DNA of 64,000 bases from Pseudomonas sp. (GCF_030683065.1 NZ_JAUXMX010000020.1:1-64000), one strand, 5' to 3'; counted from the first letter of the stretch, positions 1 to 9,084 are shown. The notes: generated from the sequence alone by a model not told the origin. Program-made: numbers and translations.

Positions 1-48
1 CTGGAACACCTGCTTTGCCAAATCGACACCAATTCGCTTAAATTTCAT
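1..48 (-). mobile_element. IS110-family transposase, N-terminal fragment cut by window edge
   Basis: The reverse strand reads M-K-F-K-R-I-G-V-D-L-A-K-Q-V-F-Q from an ATG at 48 and runs off the left edge. The G-V-D-L-A-K-x-V-F-Q start is the first acidic motif of the DEDD (RuvC-like) domain of IS110/IS1111 transposases. A GGAGGAG ribosome-binding site lies just upstream of the ATG. Only 16 residues are visible, so the IS110 versus IS1111 subgroup, intactness and element ends cannot be judged. The element lies just downstream of the DAHP synthase gene, and its non-coding end must fall between about 49 and 200. Confidence 0.7.
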
Positions 49-145
49 GGTGACTCCTCCCTTCGTGACTTTTGTTTTGACAACTCTAGTCTGGCGCATA
101 GACGCCGTAGGAGGGGGGAGTCCATTTCATTGGGCTACAAATAAG

Positions 146-174
146 TGCTGCTCACTTGGCTTAAGTGAACAGCA
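146..174 (-). terminator. hairpin between the IS110 edge and the DAHP synthase stop
   Basis: Twelve-base arms at 146-157 and 163-174 pair with one mismatch around a five-base loop. The hairpin lies just past the stop of the leftward DAHP synthase gene and is followed on that strand by CTTATTTG, a weak T-rich tail. It may be the native terminator of that gene. It could also belong to the non-coding end of the IS110 element. Confidence 0.4.
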
Positions 175-201
175 TTGGGCTCCTACGGAGGGCTTTGCGC
201 T

Positions 202-1548
202 CTAGCGTCTTACCTGCTTCAGCGTTTCGGCGATCAGGAAGGCCAGTTCCAGGGATTGGTCGGCGTTCATCCGCGGGTCGCAGTGGGTGTGGTAGCGATC
301 CGACAGGCCATCTTCGGTGATCGGTCGGGCGCCGCCGATGCACTCGGTGACGTTCTGTCCTGTCATCTCAATATGGATGCCGCCGGCATAACTGCCCTCG
401 GCCTGGTGCACGGCGAAGAACTGCTTCACTTCGGCGAGAATCTGCGCAAAATCCCGGGTCTTGTAGCCGCTGGACGCCTTGATGGTGTTGCCGTGCATCG
501 GGTCGGAGCTCCACAGCACCTGCTTGCCTTCGGACTGCACCTTGCGCACCAGGCGCGGCATATGGGCTTCGACCTTGTCCGCGCCCATGCGCACGATCAG
601 GTTGAGGCGGCCCGGATCGTTGTCCGGGTTGAGGATGTCGATCAGGCGGATCAGCTCGTCCGGGTCCATGCTCGGGCCGACCTTGACCCCGATCGGGTTG
701 CGGACGCCGCGCAGGAACTCGACATGGGCACCGTCCAGCTGACGGGTGCGATCGCCGATCCACAGCATATGGGCCGAGCAGGCGTAGTTGCCGCCGGTGA
801 GGCTGTCCTTGCGCACGAAGGCTTGTTCATAGTTGAGCAGCAGCGCTTCGTGGGCGGTGAAGAAGCTGGTCTCGCGCAGTTGCGGCGAAGTGTCCATGCC
901 GCAGGCGCGCATGAAGGCCAGGGTTTCATCGATGCGGTCGGCCAGGTGGCTGTATTTTTCCGCCAAGGCCGAGTTGGCGATGAAATCGAGGTTCCACTGG
1001 TGCACCTGGTGCAGGTCGGCAAAGCCGCCCTGGGCGAAGGCGCGCAGCAAGTTGAGGCTGGCGGTGGACTGATGGTAGGCCTGCAGCAGGCGTTCCGGGT
1101 CTGGCACTCGGCTTTTTTCGTCGAAACCGATGCCGTTGACGATATCACCGCGGTAAGCCGGCAGGGTTACGCCGTCGATGGTTTCATCGTTGGCCGAGCG
1201 CGGCTTGGCGAACTGGCCGGCCATGCGCCCGACTTTCACCACCGGACAGCCGGCGGCAAAGGTCATGACGATGGCCATCTGCAGCAGCACCTTGAAGGTG
1301 TCGCGGATTTTCGCCGCACTGAACTCGGCGAAGCTCTCGGCGCAGTCGCCACCCTGCAGCAGGAAGGCGCGGCCCTGGGTCACCTCACTGAACTGTCGGC
1401 GCAGCTCACGGGCTTCGCCGGCAAACACCAGTGGCGGGTAGCCAGCCAGGGTTTGCTCGACGTTGGCCAGGTGGGCGGCATCGGGGTAGTGCGGCTGCTG
1501 CTGGATCGGTTTGCTTCTCCAGCTTTCGGGGCTCCAGGCTTGCGACAT
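202..1548 (-). CDS. class II 3-deoxy-7-phosphoheptulonate (DAHP) synthase
   Basis: Condenses phosphoenolpyruvate and erythrose 4-phosphate to DAHP, the first step of the cytosolic shikimate pathway. The 448-residue protein is a full-length plant-like type II enzyme. Visible family segments are the N-terminal W-x-P-x-S-W-R, the [11 protein letters not shown] block with its metal-ligand Cys, the G-R[10 protein letters not shown] loop, V-x-V-G-P-S-M, [10 protein letters not shown] and the C-terminal D-P-R-M-N. It is shorter than the mycobacterial type II enzyme, so some regulatory insertions may be absent. The leftward gene stands alone; the IS110 element lies beyond its 3' end. Confidence 0.93.
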   Translation of the reverse strand: MSQAWSPESWRSKPIQQQPHYPDAAHLANVEQTLAGYPPLVFAGEARELRRQFSEVTQGRAFLLQGGDCAESFAEFSAAKIRDTFKVLLQMAIVMTFAAGCPVVKVGRMAGQFAKPRSANDETIDGVTLPAYRGDIVNGIGFDEKSRVPDPERLLQAYHQSTASLNLLRAFAQGGFADLHQVHQWNLDFIANSALAEKYSHLADRIDETLAFMRACGMDTSPQLRETSFFTAHEALLLNYEQAFVRKDSLTGGNYACSAHMLWIGDRTRQLDGAHVEFLRGVRNPIGVKVGPSMDPDELIRLIDILNPDNDPGRLNLIVRMGADKVEAHMPRLVRKVQSEGKQVLWSSDPMHGNTIKASSGYKTRDFAQILAEVKQFFAVHQAEGSYAGGIHIEMTGQNVTECIGGARPITEDGLSDRYHTHCDPRMNADQSLELAFLIAETLKQVRR

Positions 1549-1809
1549 GATGATTCTCGGCTTCAGACAGTTTATTGGCAGACGGGCATGGTAACCGATC
1601 AGCCTGCGCCTTCAAGCCGATAGCCGTGATAGAGCCGCTGCATGACGCCGCTCAGTTGTGCGCCGGGATGCCTCGGTTTGGGTGTGGCGCAAGCACCGGC
1701 CAAGCACGTCGCAGTGAATTATCGCGTGACCCGGCGCGGGTGCTTCACTGACAATTGCCACCTTTACCCGAGTACGATTGGTCGGGGTTGTCAGGCTGGA
1801 GAGCGATGA

Positions 1810-2583
1810 ATGCCAGGTTTACCCCCTGTGGAAGAAATGAAAGACGAAGTATTGCTGGCCGAAGTCCAGGATGAGTTCGGCGTGATCCGTGTGGTCGAAA
1901 TCGGCGAATACCGTTTTTTGGAGTTTGGCGACTCGATCGAGCAGAGCTGTGTGTTCACCGCTGACCCGAGTTGGCTGGAATACGATTACACCCGCGCCAT
2001 GCTGCTCGGTGCTTTGTGCCATAGCGCACCAGAGAGCGCGCTGTTTCTCGGGCTTGGTGCCGGCAACCTGACCCAGGCGTGCCTCAAGTTCTTGCCGCTG
2101 GATGATGTCGAAACCATCGAGCTGCGCCCCGAGGTGCCGCGCCTGGCCATGCAGTACCTCGGTCTGGAGGACGACCCGCGTTTGACCATCCGCATCGGCG
2201 ACGCCCTCGACCTGCTGGAAACCGCGGAAAGCGCTGATCTGATCTTTGTCGATCTCTATACCGATCATGGCCCCGGTGTTGGCCACCTGGCCTGGCGCTT
2301 CCTGGAAAACTGCCAGAAGCAGCTGAATCCCGGTGGCTGGCTGATCATTAATCAGTGGGCTGGCAATGACGGTAAGCCGCTCGGCGCCCCGCTGCTGCGC
2401 GGTCTTTATCATCGGCATTATTGGGAATGCCCGGTCAAGGAAGGCAATGTCATCCTGCTGGTGCCGGCTGATCTTGAACAGCAGCTCGATTTGGGTGATC
2501 TGTGCGCTCGAGCTACGGCCCTAGCGCCACAGCTGGGTTACTCCCTGCAGCCGCTGATCGAGGCGCTACGCCCAGCCAGTTAG
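1810..2583 (+). CDS. spermidine synthase-like methyltransferase-fold protein
   Basis: The 257-residue protein has a Rossmann SAM/aminopropyl-transferase fold. A glycine-rich loop (L-F-L-G-L-G-A-G-N-L-T) is followed by an acidic strand (V-E-T-I-E-L-R) and a D-L-I-F-V-D-L-Y-T-D-H segment, as in SpeE-like proteins. No N-terminal SpeE beta domain is complete, so true spermidine synthase activity is not shown. An alternative ATG at 1837, preceded by GGAAGAA, may be the real start. Its stop codon overlaps that of the convergent enoyl-CoA hydratase gene by four bases. Confidence 0.75.
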   Translation: MPGLPPVEEMKDEVLLAEVQDEFGVIRVVEIGEYRFLEFGDSIEQSCVFTADPSWLEYDYTRAMLLGALCHSAPESALFLGLGAGNLTQACLKFLPLDDVETIELRPEVPRLAMQYLGLEDDPRLTIRIGDALDLLETAESADLIFVDLYTDHGPGVGHLAWRFLENCQKQLNPGGWLIINQWAGNDGKPLGAPLLRGLYHRHYWECPVKEGNVILLVPADLEQQLDLGDLCARATALAPQLGYSLQPLIEALRPAS

Positions 2584-3371
2584 CGACCCTTGAAGTCGCC
2601 GGGGCGGCGCTCAAGCATGGCTCGCACGCCTTCCTGGGCGTCCTCGCTGGCCATCAGGCGAACTACGGTTGGGTGCAGGTTGGTCGCGGCGGCGGCTTCA
2701 CCGTCGCTTACGGCCTGCCGCGCCGAGGCCAGGGTAGCTTGCACGCCGAGCGGTGCCTGGGCGGCGATTCGCTCGGCCAGTTTAAGTGCGCGAGGCAGCA
2801 GGTCTTCGCTGGCCAGTACTTCCTGCACCAGGCCCAGGCGGTAGGCTTCGTGGGCGTCGAACTCGTCGCCAGTGAGCAGCCAGCGCATGGCGTTGCCCCA
2901 GCCGGCGCTCTTGTGCATGCGCAAAGTGGCGCCGCCGAACGGAAAAATCCCGCGCTGCACTTCCATCTGGGCGAAGCGGGTATTGCTGGCGCACAGGTTG
3001 ATGTCCGAGGCGAGCATCAGTTCGATGCCGATGGTGTAGCAATAGCCCTGTGCCGCCACTATCACCGGTTTGCTTACCCGCGGGCCGCCGAACACCCCCC
3101 AAGGGTCGCAGCCTCCGGTCGGAACCTGCCAGCCTGCGGTAAAGCTGGCGGCGACATTGGCCAGATCCAGTCCGGCGGTAAAGTGTTCACCATGGGCGAA
3201 GACCAAGGCCACGCGCGCCTCGTCGTCGCGCTCGAATTCGCCATAGGCCAGGCACAGGTCATTAAGCAGATCGAGATCGAAGGCATTGCGCTTGGCCGTG
3301 CGATCCAGGCCGATCAGCATGATCCGCTCGCGTTTCTCACGGCTGACGCGACCACTAGTGCTTTGATTCAT
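2580..3371 (-). CDS. enoyl-CoA hydratase/isomerase family protein (crotonase)
   Basis: A crotonase-fold protein of 263 residues, expected to hydrate or isomerise enoyl-CoA thioesters in the cytosol. The start was set at the ATG at 3371 (M-N-Q-S-T-S-G-R-V-S); the frame stays open further upstream, but that extension does not look like crotonase. R-x-A-K-R-N-A-F-D matches the CoA-binding N-terminal motif, G-E-H-F-T-A-G-L-D-L the first oxyanion-hole segment and F-P-F-G-G-A the second. No FadJ-like dehydrogenase domain is present. Substrate range cannot be told from sequence. Confidence 0.85.
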   Translation of the reverse strand: MNQSTSGRVSREKRERIMLIGLDRTAKRNAFDLDLLNDLCLAYGEFERDDEARVALVFAHGEHFTAGLDLANVAASFTAGWQVPTGGCDPWGVFGGPRVSKPVIVAAQGYCYTIGIELMLASDINLCASNTRFAQMEVQRGIFPFGGATLRMHKSAGWGNAMRWLLTGDEFDAHEAYRLGLVQEVLASEDLLPRALKLAERIAAQAPLGVQATLASARQAVSDGEAAAATNLHPTVVRLMASEDAQEGVRAMLERRPGDFKGR

Positions 3372-3861
3372 GGCAGAAATCCTTGCGCAGAAAATGTCAT
3401 GCAACAGGGTATAGCAGGGCGCCTGAAAACCGCACGCCGCGACACTCATCTAGCGTTATTGGGCGGGTTTTTTGCGCTGTTCGGGCCACGTTAGTCGGCA
3501 TGTGGCGGTGTTCACAACGCTATATAGAGGCATTCATAAAGCAGGAGAGAGCTTTTGTTTGCAGTGCGAGGTGAAATACCGTCTGGCGGTGTAATTGTTT
3601 TAATTATAGGAAAACCATCACAACTGCCAGGTTTTCCGGTATAGTGCGCGCCGGTCAATTCATGGCCACGTTCAGGTTACACAACTCGCCCGGAGGTCAC
3701 CTTCGGCAGTCGGTTCGCTTAGCGGACTATCCTTGACGATTCACTTACAACCACGTTTTCGCAAATCCCCGCCGACACGGCTGCCAGGGTGACTTTAAAG
3801 TCTTACACGGCATGCGCAGCTTTGGAGCATGGGTCTTTGCGGATGCACTAGAGGCAGACCC
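3372..3861. other. 490-base intergenic region upstream of the DEAD-box helicase gene
   Basis: No convincing gene. It separates the divergent crotonase and helicase genes. It contains a perfect 8-base inverted repeat (GGAAAACC at 3609-3616, GGTTTTCC at 3630-3637) directly before TATAGT at 3640-3645, a possible -10. If transcription starts near 3650, the helicase mRNA has a leader of about 210 bases. Long regulated leaders are known for csdA/deaD genes in enterobacteria. Confidence 0.5.
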
Positions 3862-5547
3862 ATGACCCAAGAACTCGGCGGCTTCGCCGCTCTTAACCTT
3901 CATCCAAACATCCTGGCCGCAGTTATCGCGACTGGCTACGAAGAGCCTTCGGCAATTCAGTTGCAGTCGATTCCGGTAATTCTCGCTGGTCACGACATGA
4001 TTGGTCAGGCGCAAACCGGCACCGGCAAAACCGCTGCTTTCGCGCTACCAATTCTCAGCCGTATCGATCCGACCAAGCGTCAGCTGCAGGCGTTGATTCT
4101 TGCGCCAACCCGCGAGCTGGCTCTGCAGGTCGCTACCGCTTTTGAGACTTACGCCAAGCAAATGCCTGGGCTTAACGTCATCGCCGTATACGGCGGCGCG
4201 CCGATGGGCCCGCAACTGAAAGCCATCCGCAATGGTGCACAGGTTGTAGTTGCTACTCCGGGCCGCCTAGTCGATCACCTGCGCCGTGACGAGAAAGTGT
4301 TGTCCACCATCCAGCACCTGGTGCTTGATGAGGCGGACGAAATGCTCAAGCTGGGCTTCATGGATGACCTTGAGGTCATTTTCAAGGCCATGCCGGAAAC
4401 CCGTCAGACCGTATTGTTCTCGGCTACCCTGCCGCATTCGATCCGCGCCATTGCTGAAAAGCATTTGCGTGATCCGAAGCATGTCAGGATCGAAACCAAG
4501 ACCCAGACCGTGACTGCCATTGAGCAGGCTCACTTGCTGGTTCACGCCGACCAGAAGCACGCCGCCGTACTGCGTCTGCTGGAAGTCGAAGAGTTCGATG
4601 CGCTGATCGCCTTTGTGCGTACAAAGCAAGCGACTCTGGATCTGGCCGCCGTGCTCGAAGCCCGTGGCTACAAGGCCGCTGCCCTGAACGGCGACATCGC
4701 CCAGAACCAACGTGAGCGGGTGATTGAGTCCCTCAAGGATGGTCGCCTGGACATCGTTGTCGCCACCGACGTAGCAGCCCGTGGTCTGGACGTGCCGCGC
4801 ATCACTCACGTGATGAACGTCGACATGCCCTACGATCCGGAATCCTACGTACACCGTATCGGTCGTACCGGCCGTGCCGGTCGTACTGGTCGCGCACTGT
4901 TGCTGGTAACGCCGCGCGAGCGCCGCATGCTGCAGGTGATCGAGCGTGTGACTGGGCAGAAAGTCAGTGAAGTACGCCTGCCCGACGGCCAGCAAGTGTT
5001 GGATGCGCGGATCAAGAAGCTGACCTCAAGCCTGGCACCGCTGGTCGCCGACGCCGAAGCCAGCCATGGCGAGCTGCTCGACCGTCTTACCGCTGAAATC
5101 GGTTGCAGCCCGCGTGCCCTGGCCGCTGCGCTGCTGCGTAAGGCGACCAATGGTCAGGCTTTGACCTTGGCCGAAGTCGAGCGCGAGCAACCGCTGGTAC
5201 CAACCAGTGCGCCGCGTGAACGTAGCGAGCGGAGTGGCGAACGCAGCAGTGAGCGCTCCGATCGCGGCGACAGCCGTGAGCGTCGTGCACCAGTAGCATT
5301 GGCCGAAGGCCGTGCCCGTTGCCGTACTGCGCTGGGCGCGCGTGACGGTATCGCCGCCAAGAACTTGCTGGGCGCCATCCTCAATGAGGGCGGTCTGGTT
5401 CGCGAAGCCATTGGTCGCATCCAGGTGCGTGAAAGCTTCAGTCTGGTCGAGCTGCCGGAAGACGGTCTGGAGCGTTTGCTGAGCAAACTGAAAGACACCC
5501 GTGTTGGTGGCAAGCCGCTGAAGCTGCGTCGTTATCGCGAAGATTGA
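3862..5547 (+). CDS. deaD: DEAD-box ATP-dependent RNA helicase, DeaD/CsdA type
   Basis: Unwinds structured RNA; DeaD/CsdA proteins help 50S ribosome assembly, translation initiation and RNA decay, especially in the cold. The ATG at 3862 gives 561 residues starting at the Q-motif region (F-A-A-L-N-L). Walker A A-Q-T-G-T-G-K-T is at 50-57, followed by D-E-A-D, F-S-A-T and the V-H-R-I-G-R-T-G-R-A-G-R motif VI. A basic Arg/Ser-rich linker leads to a DbpA-type RNA-binding domain at the C-terminus. A 5' extension of 11 codons is open but carries no helicase homology. A strong terminator follows. Confidence 0.93.
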   Translation: MTQELGGFAALNLHPNILAAVIATGYEEPSAIQLQSIPVILAGHDMIGQAQTGTGKTAAFALPILSRIDPTKRQLQALILAPTRELALQVATAFETYAKQMPGLNVIAVYGGAPMGPQLKAIRNGAQVVVATPGRLVDHLRRDEKVLSTIQHLVLDEADEMLKLGFMDDLEVIFKAMPETRQTVLFSATLPHSIRAIAEKHLRDPKHVRIETKTQTVTAIEQAHLLVHADQKHAAVLRLLEVEEFDALIAFVRTKQATLDLAAVLEARGYKAAALNGDIAQNQRERVIESLKDGRLDIVVATDVAARGLDVPRITHVMNVDMPYDPESYVHRIGRTGRAGRTGRALLLVTPRERRMLQVIERVTGQKVSEVRLPDGQQVLDARIKKLTSSLAPLVADAEASHGELLDRLTAEIGCSPRALAAALLRKATNGQALTLAEVEREQPLVPTSAPRERSERSGERSSERSDRGDSRERRAPVALAEGRARCRTALGARDGIAAKNLLGAILNEGGLVREAIGRIQVRESFSLVELPEDGLERLLSKLKDTRVGGKPLKLRRYRED

Positions 5548-5585
5548 TTCGCGTTAAGCGCTAAGGATCCGCATTAGCGTTAATT

Positions 5586-5621
5586 AAAAAGCCCCGCATT
5601 GTTGAGATGCGGGGCTTTTTT
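5586..5621 (+). terminator. Rho-independent terminator after deaD
   Basis: GCCCCGCAT pairs perfectly with ATGCGGGGC around a seven-base loop. It is flanked by A and T tracts, so it can work on both strands: for deaD from the left and for the small membrane protein gene from the right. Confidence 0.92.
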
Positions 5622-5652
5622 GTTTTGCGTCTAGCGGTCTATAGCGGCGCTA

Positions 5653-5871
5653 TTATCGTTTGCTGCCTACTGCGAGCATAAGACCGCCGGCCACTATGGC
5701 GGCAATCCCGGCCCACATAGGAATGTTGACGGTTTCCTTCTCTTGAACTGAAAGCTCGAGCGGGCCGAGTTTGACCGCGGTGGTGTCCTTGGTATAGCTG
5801 AAACCACCATAAGTCAGCGCCAGAGTTCCGACTACCACAAGTGCTATGGCTGCAAGCCTGATTGAGTTCAT
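5653..5871 (-). CDS. small two-helix membrane protein, function unknown
   Basis: The ATG at 5871 gives 72 residues; an open upstream extension to 5982 lacks membrane character and a better RBS. AAGGTG lies about ten bases before the chosen start. The first hydrophobic helix spans about residues 5-22, then a polar, likely extracytoplasmic loop (T-K-D-T-T-A-V-K-L-G-P-L-E-L-S) and a second helix at about 51-66 ending in G-S-K-R. The shape resembles small DUF3185-like inner-membrane proteins, but I cannot assign it. It is transcribed toward the deaD terminator. Confidence 0.7.
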   Translation of the reverse strand: MNSIRLAAIALVVVGTLALTYGGFSYTKDTTAVKLGPLELSVQEKETVNIPMWAGIAAIVAGGLMLAVGSKR

Positions 5872-6009
5872 GTCGTCCACACCTTCTGCGTGACACCTGA
5901 GCCTTGTGGCCGAGGGTTGTGCAGATGATTGAAGCACAGATAGCTGAGGTTCCGTGATCGATACCCTTGGGCGCTGGCTCATGCCTTAGTTTGAACGTGC
6001 CTTGAGTGT

Positions 6010-6777
6010 TCAGGCAAAGCTGTAGATGTCCATGCCCAGGGCGCCGAGGGTGAAGCCGCTGTGCTCGACCTTGAATTGCCCGCCAGCGCCGCGGGCGAAG
6101 AACAGCGGTAATAGATGCTCATCGCTGGGGTGGTTGTGTGCGGCCGCCGGAGCGCGTTGGCGATAGTCGTGCAATGCCTGCTCGTCGTTGGCTGCGAGTC
6201 GAGCCACCATCCAGTCGCGAAAATGTTGAGCCGATGGTTCGATCACCTCGGGGCCAGCGTGCCGGTCGAGTGCGCCGAGGTTGTGGGTGATGCTGCCGGA
6301 GCCGATCAGCAATACGTCTTGCTGGCGCAGGGCGGTGAGGGCGCGACCGATGCGCGTTTGAAGTTCAGGGCCCAGGCGACTGGGCAGCGACAGTTGTACG
6401 ACCGGGATGTCGACGGCCGGATACATCAGCGACAACGGTACCCAGGCGCCGTGATCGAGCGGGCGGTCGGGGTCGAGTTGTGCGCGAAGGTCGGCTGCGC
6501 CGAGCAGCGCCTGGATATCTGCGGCAAGCTGCGGATTACCGGGCGCGGGGTAGCGCACCTGATACAGCTGCAGGGGGAAGCCGCCAAAGTCATGCCAGGT
6601 TTCCGGTTGGGCGGCGCTGGTGATGCGCAGCGCAGTGCTTTCCCAGTGCGCGGAAACCACCAGGATGGCCCGTGGTCTGGGTAGCGCTGCGGCCAGGCGG
6701 GCCAAGGCCGGACCGCTGGCGCCGGGCTCCAGAGCGAGCATTGGCGAGCCGTGGGAGATAAAGAGTGAAGGCAGCAT
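6010..6777 (-). CDS. class III extradiol dioxygenase, DODA/YgiD type
   Basis: A 255-residue protein of the LigB-like superfamily that includes plant and bacterial 4,5-DOPA dioxygenases. The metal-site histidines appear in I-S-H-G-S-P-M (His9), V-V-S-A-H-W-E (His44), D-H-G-A-W-V-P-L and G-S-G-S-I-T-H-N-L-G. Members cleave catecholic rings using non-haem metal; the natural substrate here is unknown. It is divergent from the thiopurine methyltransferase gene with a 102-base shared control region. Confidence 0.85.
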   Translation of the reverse strand: MLPSLFISHGSPMLALEPGASGPALARLAAALPRPRAILVVSAHWESTALRITSAAQPETWHDFGGFPLQLYQVRYPAPGNPQLAADIQALLGAADLRAQLDPDRPLDHGAWVPLSLMYPAVDIPVVQLSLPSRLGPELQTRIGRALTALRQQDVLLIGSGSITHNLGALDRHAGPEVIEPSAQHFRDWMVARLAANDEQALHDYRQRAPAAAHNHPSDEHLLPLFFARGAGGQFKVEHSGFTLGALGMDIYSFA

Positions 6778-6824
6778 GAGCTAGGTTCCTGCAGTAGGAT
6801 GTTGCTATCTTCGTGGTTGGTATT

Positions 6825-6859
6825 ATCAAATTCCAGTATAAATTATTGAGCTATTTGAT
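6825..6859. promoter_or_regulatory. inverted repeat in the DODA/tpm divergent region
   Basis: ATCAAAT (6825-6831) and ATTTGAT (6853-6859) form a perfect 7-base inverted repeat with a 21-base spacer in an AT-rich block between two divergent starts. It could be a regulator site serving both genes. No cognate regulator is adjacent. Confidence 0.3.
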
Positions 6860-6879
6860 CGAATTTTAAGGAGGCAAGA

Positions 6880-7539
6880 GTGGACGAGGCATTCTGGCAG
6901 ACACGCTGGGCGCGCGATCAGATCGGTTTTCATCTGGATCAGGTCAATCCCTATCTGCAGCGCCACTGCTCGGTGCTAGAGCTGCAACCTGGCGCGCGAG
7001 TGCTGGTGCCGCTATGCGGCAAGAGCCTTGATCTGGTTTGGCTAGCGGGGCAGGGCTATCGCGTGTTGGGCGTCGAACTGGCGCAGAGGGCGGTCGAGGA
7101 TTTCTTCGCCGAACACGGCTTGCACCCAGAGATCAGCCAGGACGGCGAGTTCAAGGTCTATCGCGCTGGTGCGGTGGAACTCTGGTGTGGCGATTTCTTC
7201 GCCCTGAGTGCAGAGCACGTCCACGACTGCCAGGCGCTTTATGATCGTGCGGCACTGATCGCCTTGCCGGTCGAGATGCGTAAGCGTTATGCGGCGCATT
7301 TGCAGGCAATTATGCCGACCGCGAGCCGGGGGTTGTTGATTACCCTGGATTATCAGCAGGGTCAGATGGATGGCCCACCCTTTGCTGTGACGGATGCCGA
7401 GGTGCATGGGTTGTTTGGTGCGGGCTGGCAGGTCGAGACGCTCGAGCGACTGGATGTGTTGCAGGGCAACTGGAAATTCATCAAGCACAACCTGCAGGCG
7501 CTGGATGAGGTGGTATACCGGCTGGTCAAACGCGGGTAA
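6880..7539 (+). CDS. tpm: thiopurine S-methyltransferase
   Basis: SAM-dependent methyltransferase; bacterial Tpm methylates thiopurines and detoxifies selenite and tellurite oxyanions by methylation. The 219-residue protein carries the family N-terminus (F-W-Q-T-R-W, Q-I-G-F-H), the SAM loop [17 protein letters not shown] and [10 protein letters not shown]. The start is GTG at 6880 with a strong AAGGAGG five bases upstream. Length is normal for the bacterial family. Confidence 0.93.
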   Translation: MDEAFWQTRWARDQIGFHLDQVNPYLQRHCSVLELQPGARVLVPLCGKSLDLVWLAGQGYRVLGVELAQRAVEDFFAEHGLHPEISQDGEFKVYRAGAVELWCGDFFALSAEHVHDCQALYDRAALIALPVEMRKRYAAHLQAIMPTASRGLLITLDYQQGQMDGPPFAVTDAEVHGLFGAGWQVETLERLDVLQGNWKFIKHNLQALDEVVYRLVKRG

Positions 7540-7625
7540 ATACTGCGCACTGATCTGCCTGGCCGTCGCTGCGCTACGGGCAGATATCTGCTCGGATCAG
7601 TCTGGGTTGGTGAGTGTGGTGCAAC

Positions 7626-7655
7626 AAAAAAAAGGCGACCCGAGGGTCGCCTTTT
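7626..7655 (-). terminator. bidirectional terminator between tpm and htpX
   Basis: GGCGACCC pairs with GGGTCGCC around two bases, with eight A on the left and four T on the right. The longer T run is on the reverse strand, so it best fits the end of htpX; it can also stop tpm transcription. Confidence 0.88.
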
Positions 7656-7668
7656 GCGTGCAGGTGGT

Positions 7669-8541
7669 TTAGCGCAGCTGGCGCAAGGCTTCGATGCGTG
7701 CTTCCAGTGGCGGGTGAGTCATTAGCAGGCCAGCGAGGCCGTTCTTCAGGCCGCCGTTGATACCGAATGCGGTCAGGCTATCTGGCATGTTCACCGGCAC
7801 GCCCTGTTCAGCGCGCAGGCGCTGCAGAGCGGCGATCATGGCGCCGGTACCCGCCAGTCGCGCGCCGGCTTCGTCGGCCTTGAATTCGCGCTTGCGCGAG
7901 AACCACATGACGATGATGCTGGCCAGGATGCCGAGTACCAGTTCGGCGAAGATGGTCGCGACGAAGTAACCAATACCGTGGCTGCCTTCGTTTTTCAGGA
8001 TTGCCTTGTCTACGAAGTTGCCGAAGATCCGCGCAAAGAACATCACGAAGGTGTTCACCACGCCCTGGATCAGCGCCAGGGTGACCATGTCGCCATTGGC
8101 CACGTGGCCGATTTCGTGGGCCAGGACGGCTTTCACCTCATCCGGCGAGAAGCGCTCCAGCAAGCCCTGGCTGACCGCAACCAGGGCATCGTTCTTGTTC
8201 CAGCCGGTGGCAAAAGCGTTGGATTCGTAAGCGGGAAAAATCCCCACTTCCGGCATTTTGATACCGGCATTACGCGACAGCTCTTCAACGGTCTGCAGCA
8301 GCCACTGCTCGTGGCGGGTGCGTGGTTGGGTGATGATCTCGGTACCTGTGCTCATTTTCGCCATCCACTTGGACAGCAGCAGCGAAATCAATGAGCCGGC
8401 AAAACCGAATACCGCGCAGAAAATCAGCAGGCTGCTGTAGTTCTGGCCGGTGAAGCGGTCTACCCCCAGGAGCTTGAGCGTGATACTGGCGATGATCAAC
8501 ACCCCCAGGTTGGTAGCCAGGAACAGCAAAATGCGCATCAT
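7669..8541 (-). CDS. htpX: membrane zinc metalloprotease HtpX
   Basis: Inner-membrane M48 peptidase that helps FtsH degrade misfolded membrane proteins under envelope stress. The 290-residue protein has two N-terminal hydrophobic helices (about 5-23 and 35-55), the zinc motif H-E-I-G-H at 142-146, further helices and the [11 protein letters not shown] third-ligand region. Two adjacent ATG codons (M-M-R) could serve as start; a GAGGAG-like site lies upstream. Family length is about 290, so it is complete. Confidence 0.95.
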   Translation of the reverse strand: MMRILLFLATNLGVLIIASITLKLLGVDRFTGQNYSSLLIFCAVFGFAGSLISLLLSKWMAKMSTGTEIITQPRTRHEQWLLQTVEELSRNAGIKMPEVGIFPAYESNAFATGWNKNDALVAVSQGLLERFSPDEVKAVLAHEIGHVANGDMVTLALIQGVVNTFVMFFARIFGNFVDKAILKNEGSHGIGYFVATIFAELVLGILASIIVMWFSRKREFKADEAGARLAGTGAMIAALQRLRAEQGVPVNMPDSLTAFGINGGLKNGLAGLLMTHPPLEARIEALRQLR

Positions 8542-8631
8542 GGTGTGAAACGACTCCTCACGGGATAAGACTTGCTAGATATGCCGGCTATATAAGGGCG
8601 CGCCCCCTGTCTCTTCAACCGGGGGACTATT

Positions 8632-9084
8632 TCAAACTGTGTCGCTTGTAGCGTTCAGGCTGCTTTCGAAGAGCAAACGAGTGAGGCGGGCGAGGCGTTC
8701 GCCGTGTTTTTGGCTAAGCGCTTCACGCAGTTGAAAGGCCAGCGTGGCATGCACCCGGCGCACGCTTGGTGGCAGTGCTTGGCCTTCATTCAAGGCGTAG
8801 GGCACGCTACGGCTAAGGCGCAAAAAGCCTTTCTCGCTGAGTACTGCCTGATCGAGGGCGTCGTAGGCAATGATCGAGTCGAAGCGCAGGTAGCCTTCTT
8901 CCGCCAGCCACAACAGCGTACCCAGGCAGCTCTCGTGGCGCTTGCTCGGCAGGCCGAACTCATCAGTATCTTCGCGGCCGATCAGGTCTTCGATGTAGAG
9001 CGCGGTCTTGCGCGGAAAGAACTGATAAAGCTGCAGCATGCCGGCCGCTGCATCTTTGTAAAAGTCATCGATGTGTAGGTCCAT
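8632..9084 (-). CDS. conserved hypothetical protein, soluble, coupled to SDR gene
   Basis: No function recognised. The ATG at 9084 gives 150 residues (M-D-L-H-I-D-D-F-Y-K-D-A-A). The first base pairs of this ATG overlap the TGA of the upstream SDR gene (ATGA), which indicates translational coupling and sets the start. The protein is alpha-helical in appearance, without signal peptide, membrane helix or cysteine cluster. Its middle (L-G-T-L-L-W-L-A-E-E-G-Y-L-R-F-D) resembles a winged-helix pattern, but this is only an impression. Confidence 0.8.
   Translation of the reverse strand: MDLHIDDFYKDAAAGMLQLYQFFPRKTALYIEDLIGREDTDEFGLPSKRHESCLGTLLWLAEEGYLRFDSIIAYDALDQAVLSEKGFLRLSRSVPYALNEGQALPPSVRRVHATLAFQLREALSQKHGERLARLTRLLFESSLNATSDTV

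Noticed and set aside
175-1623. 482-codon plus-strand open frame
   Set aside because: Lies opposite the DAHP synthase gene with its codon bias mirrored; no RBS or protein motifs.
1549-1809. Gap searched for tRNA or small RNA genes
   Set aside because: No cloverleaf, no terminator and no promoter pair that I could support.
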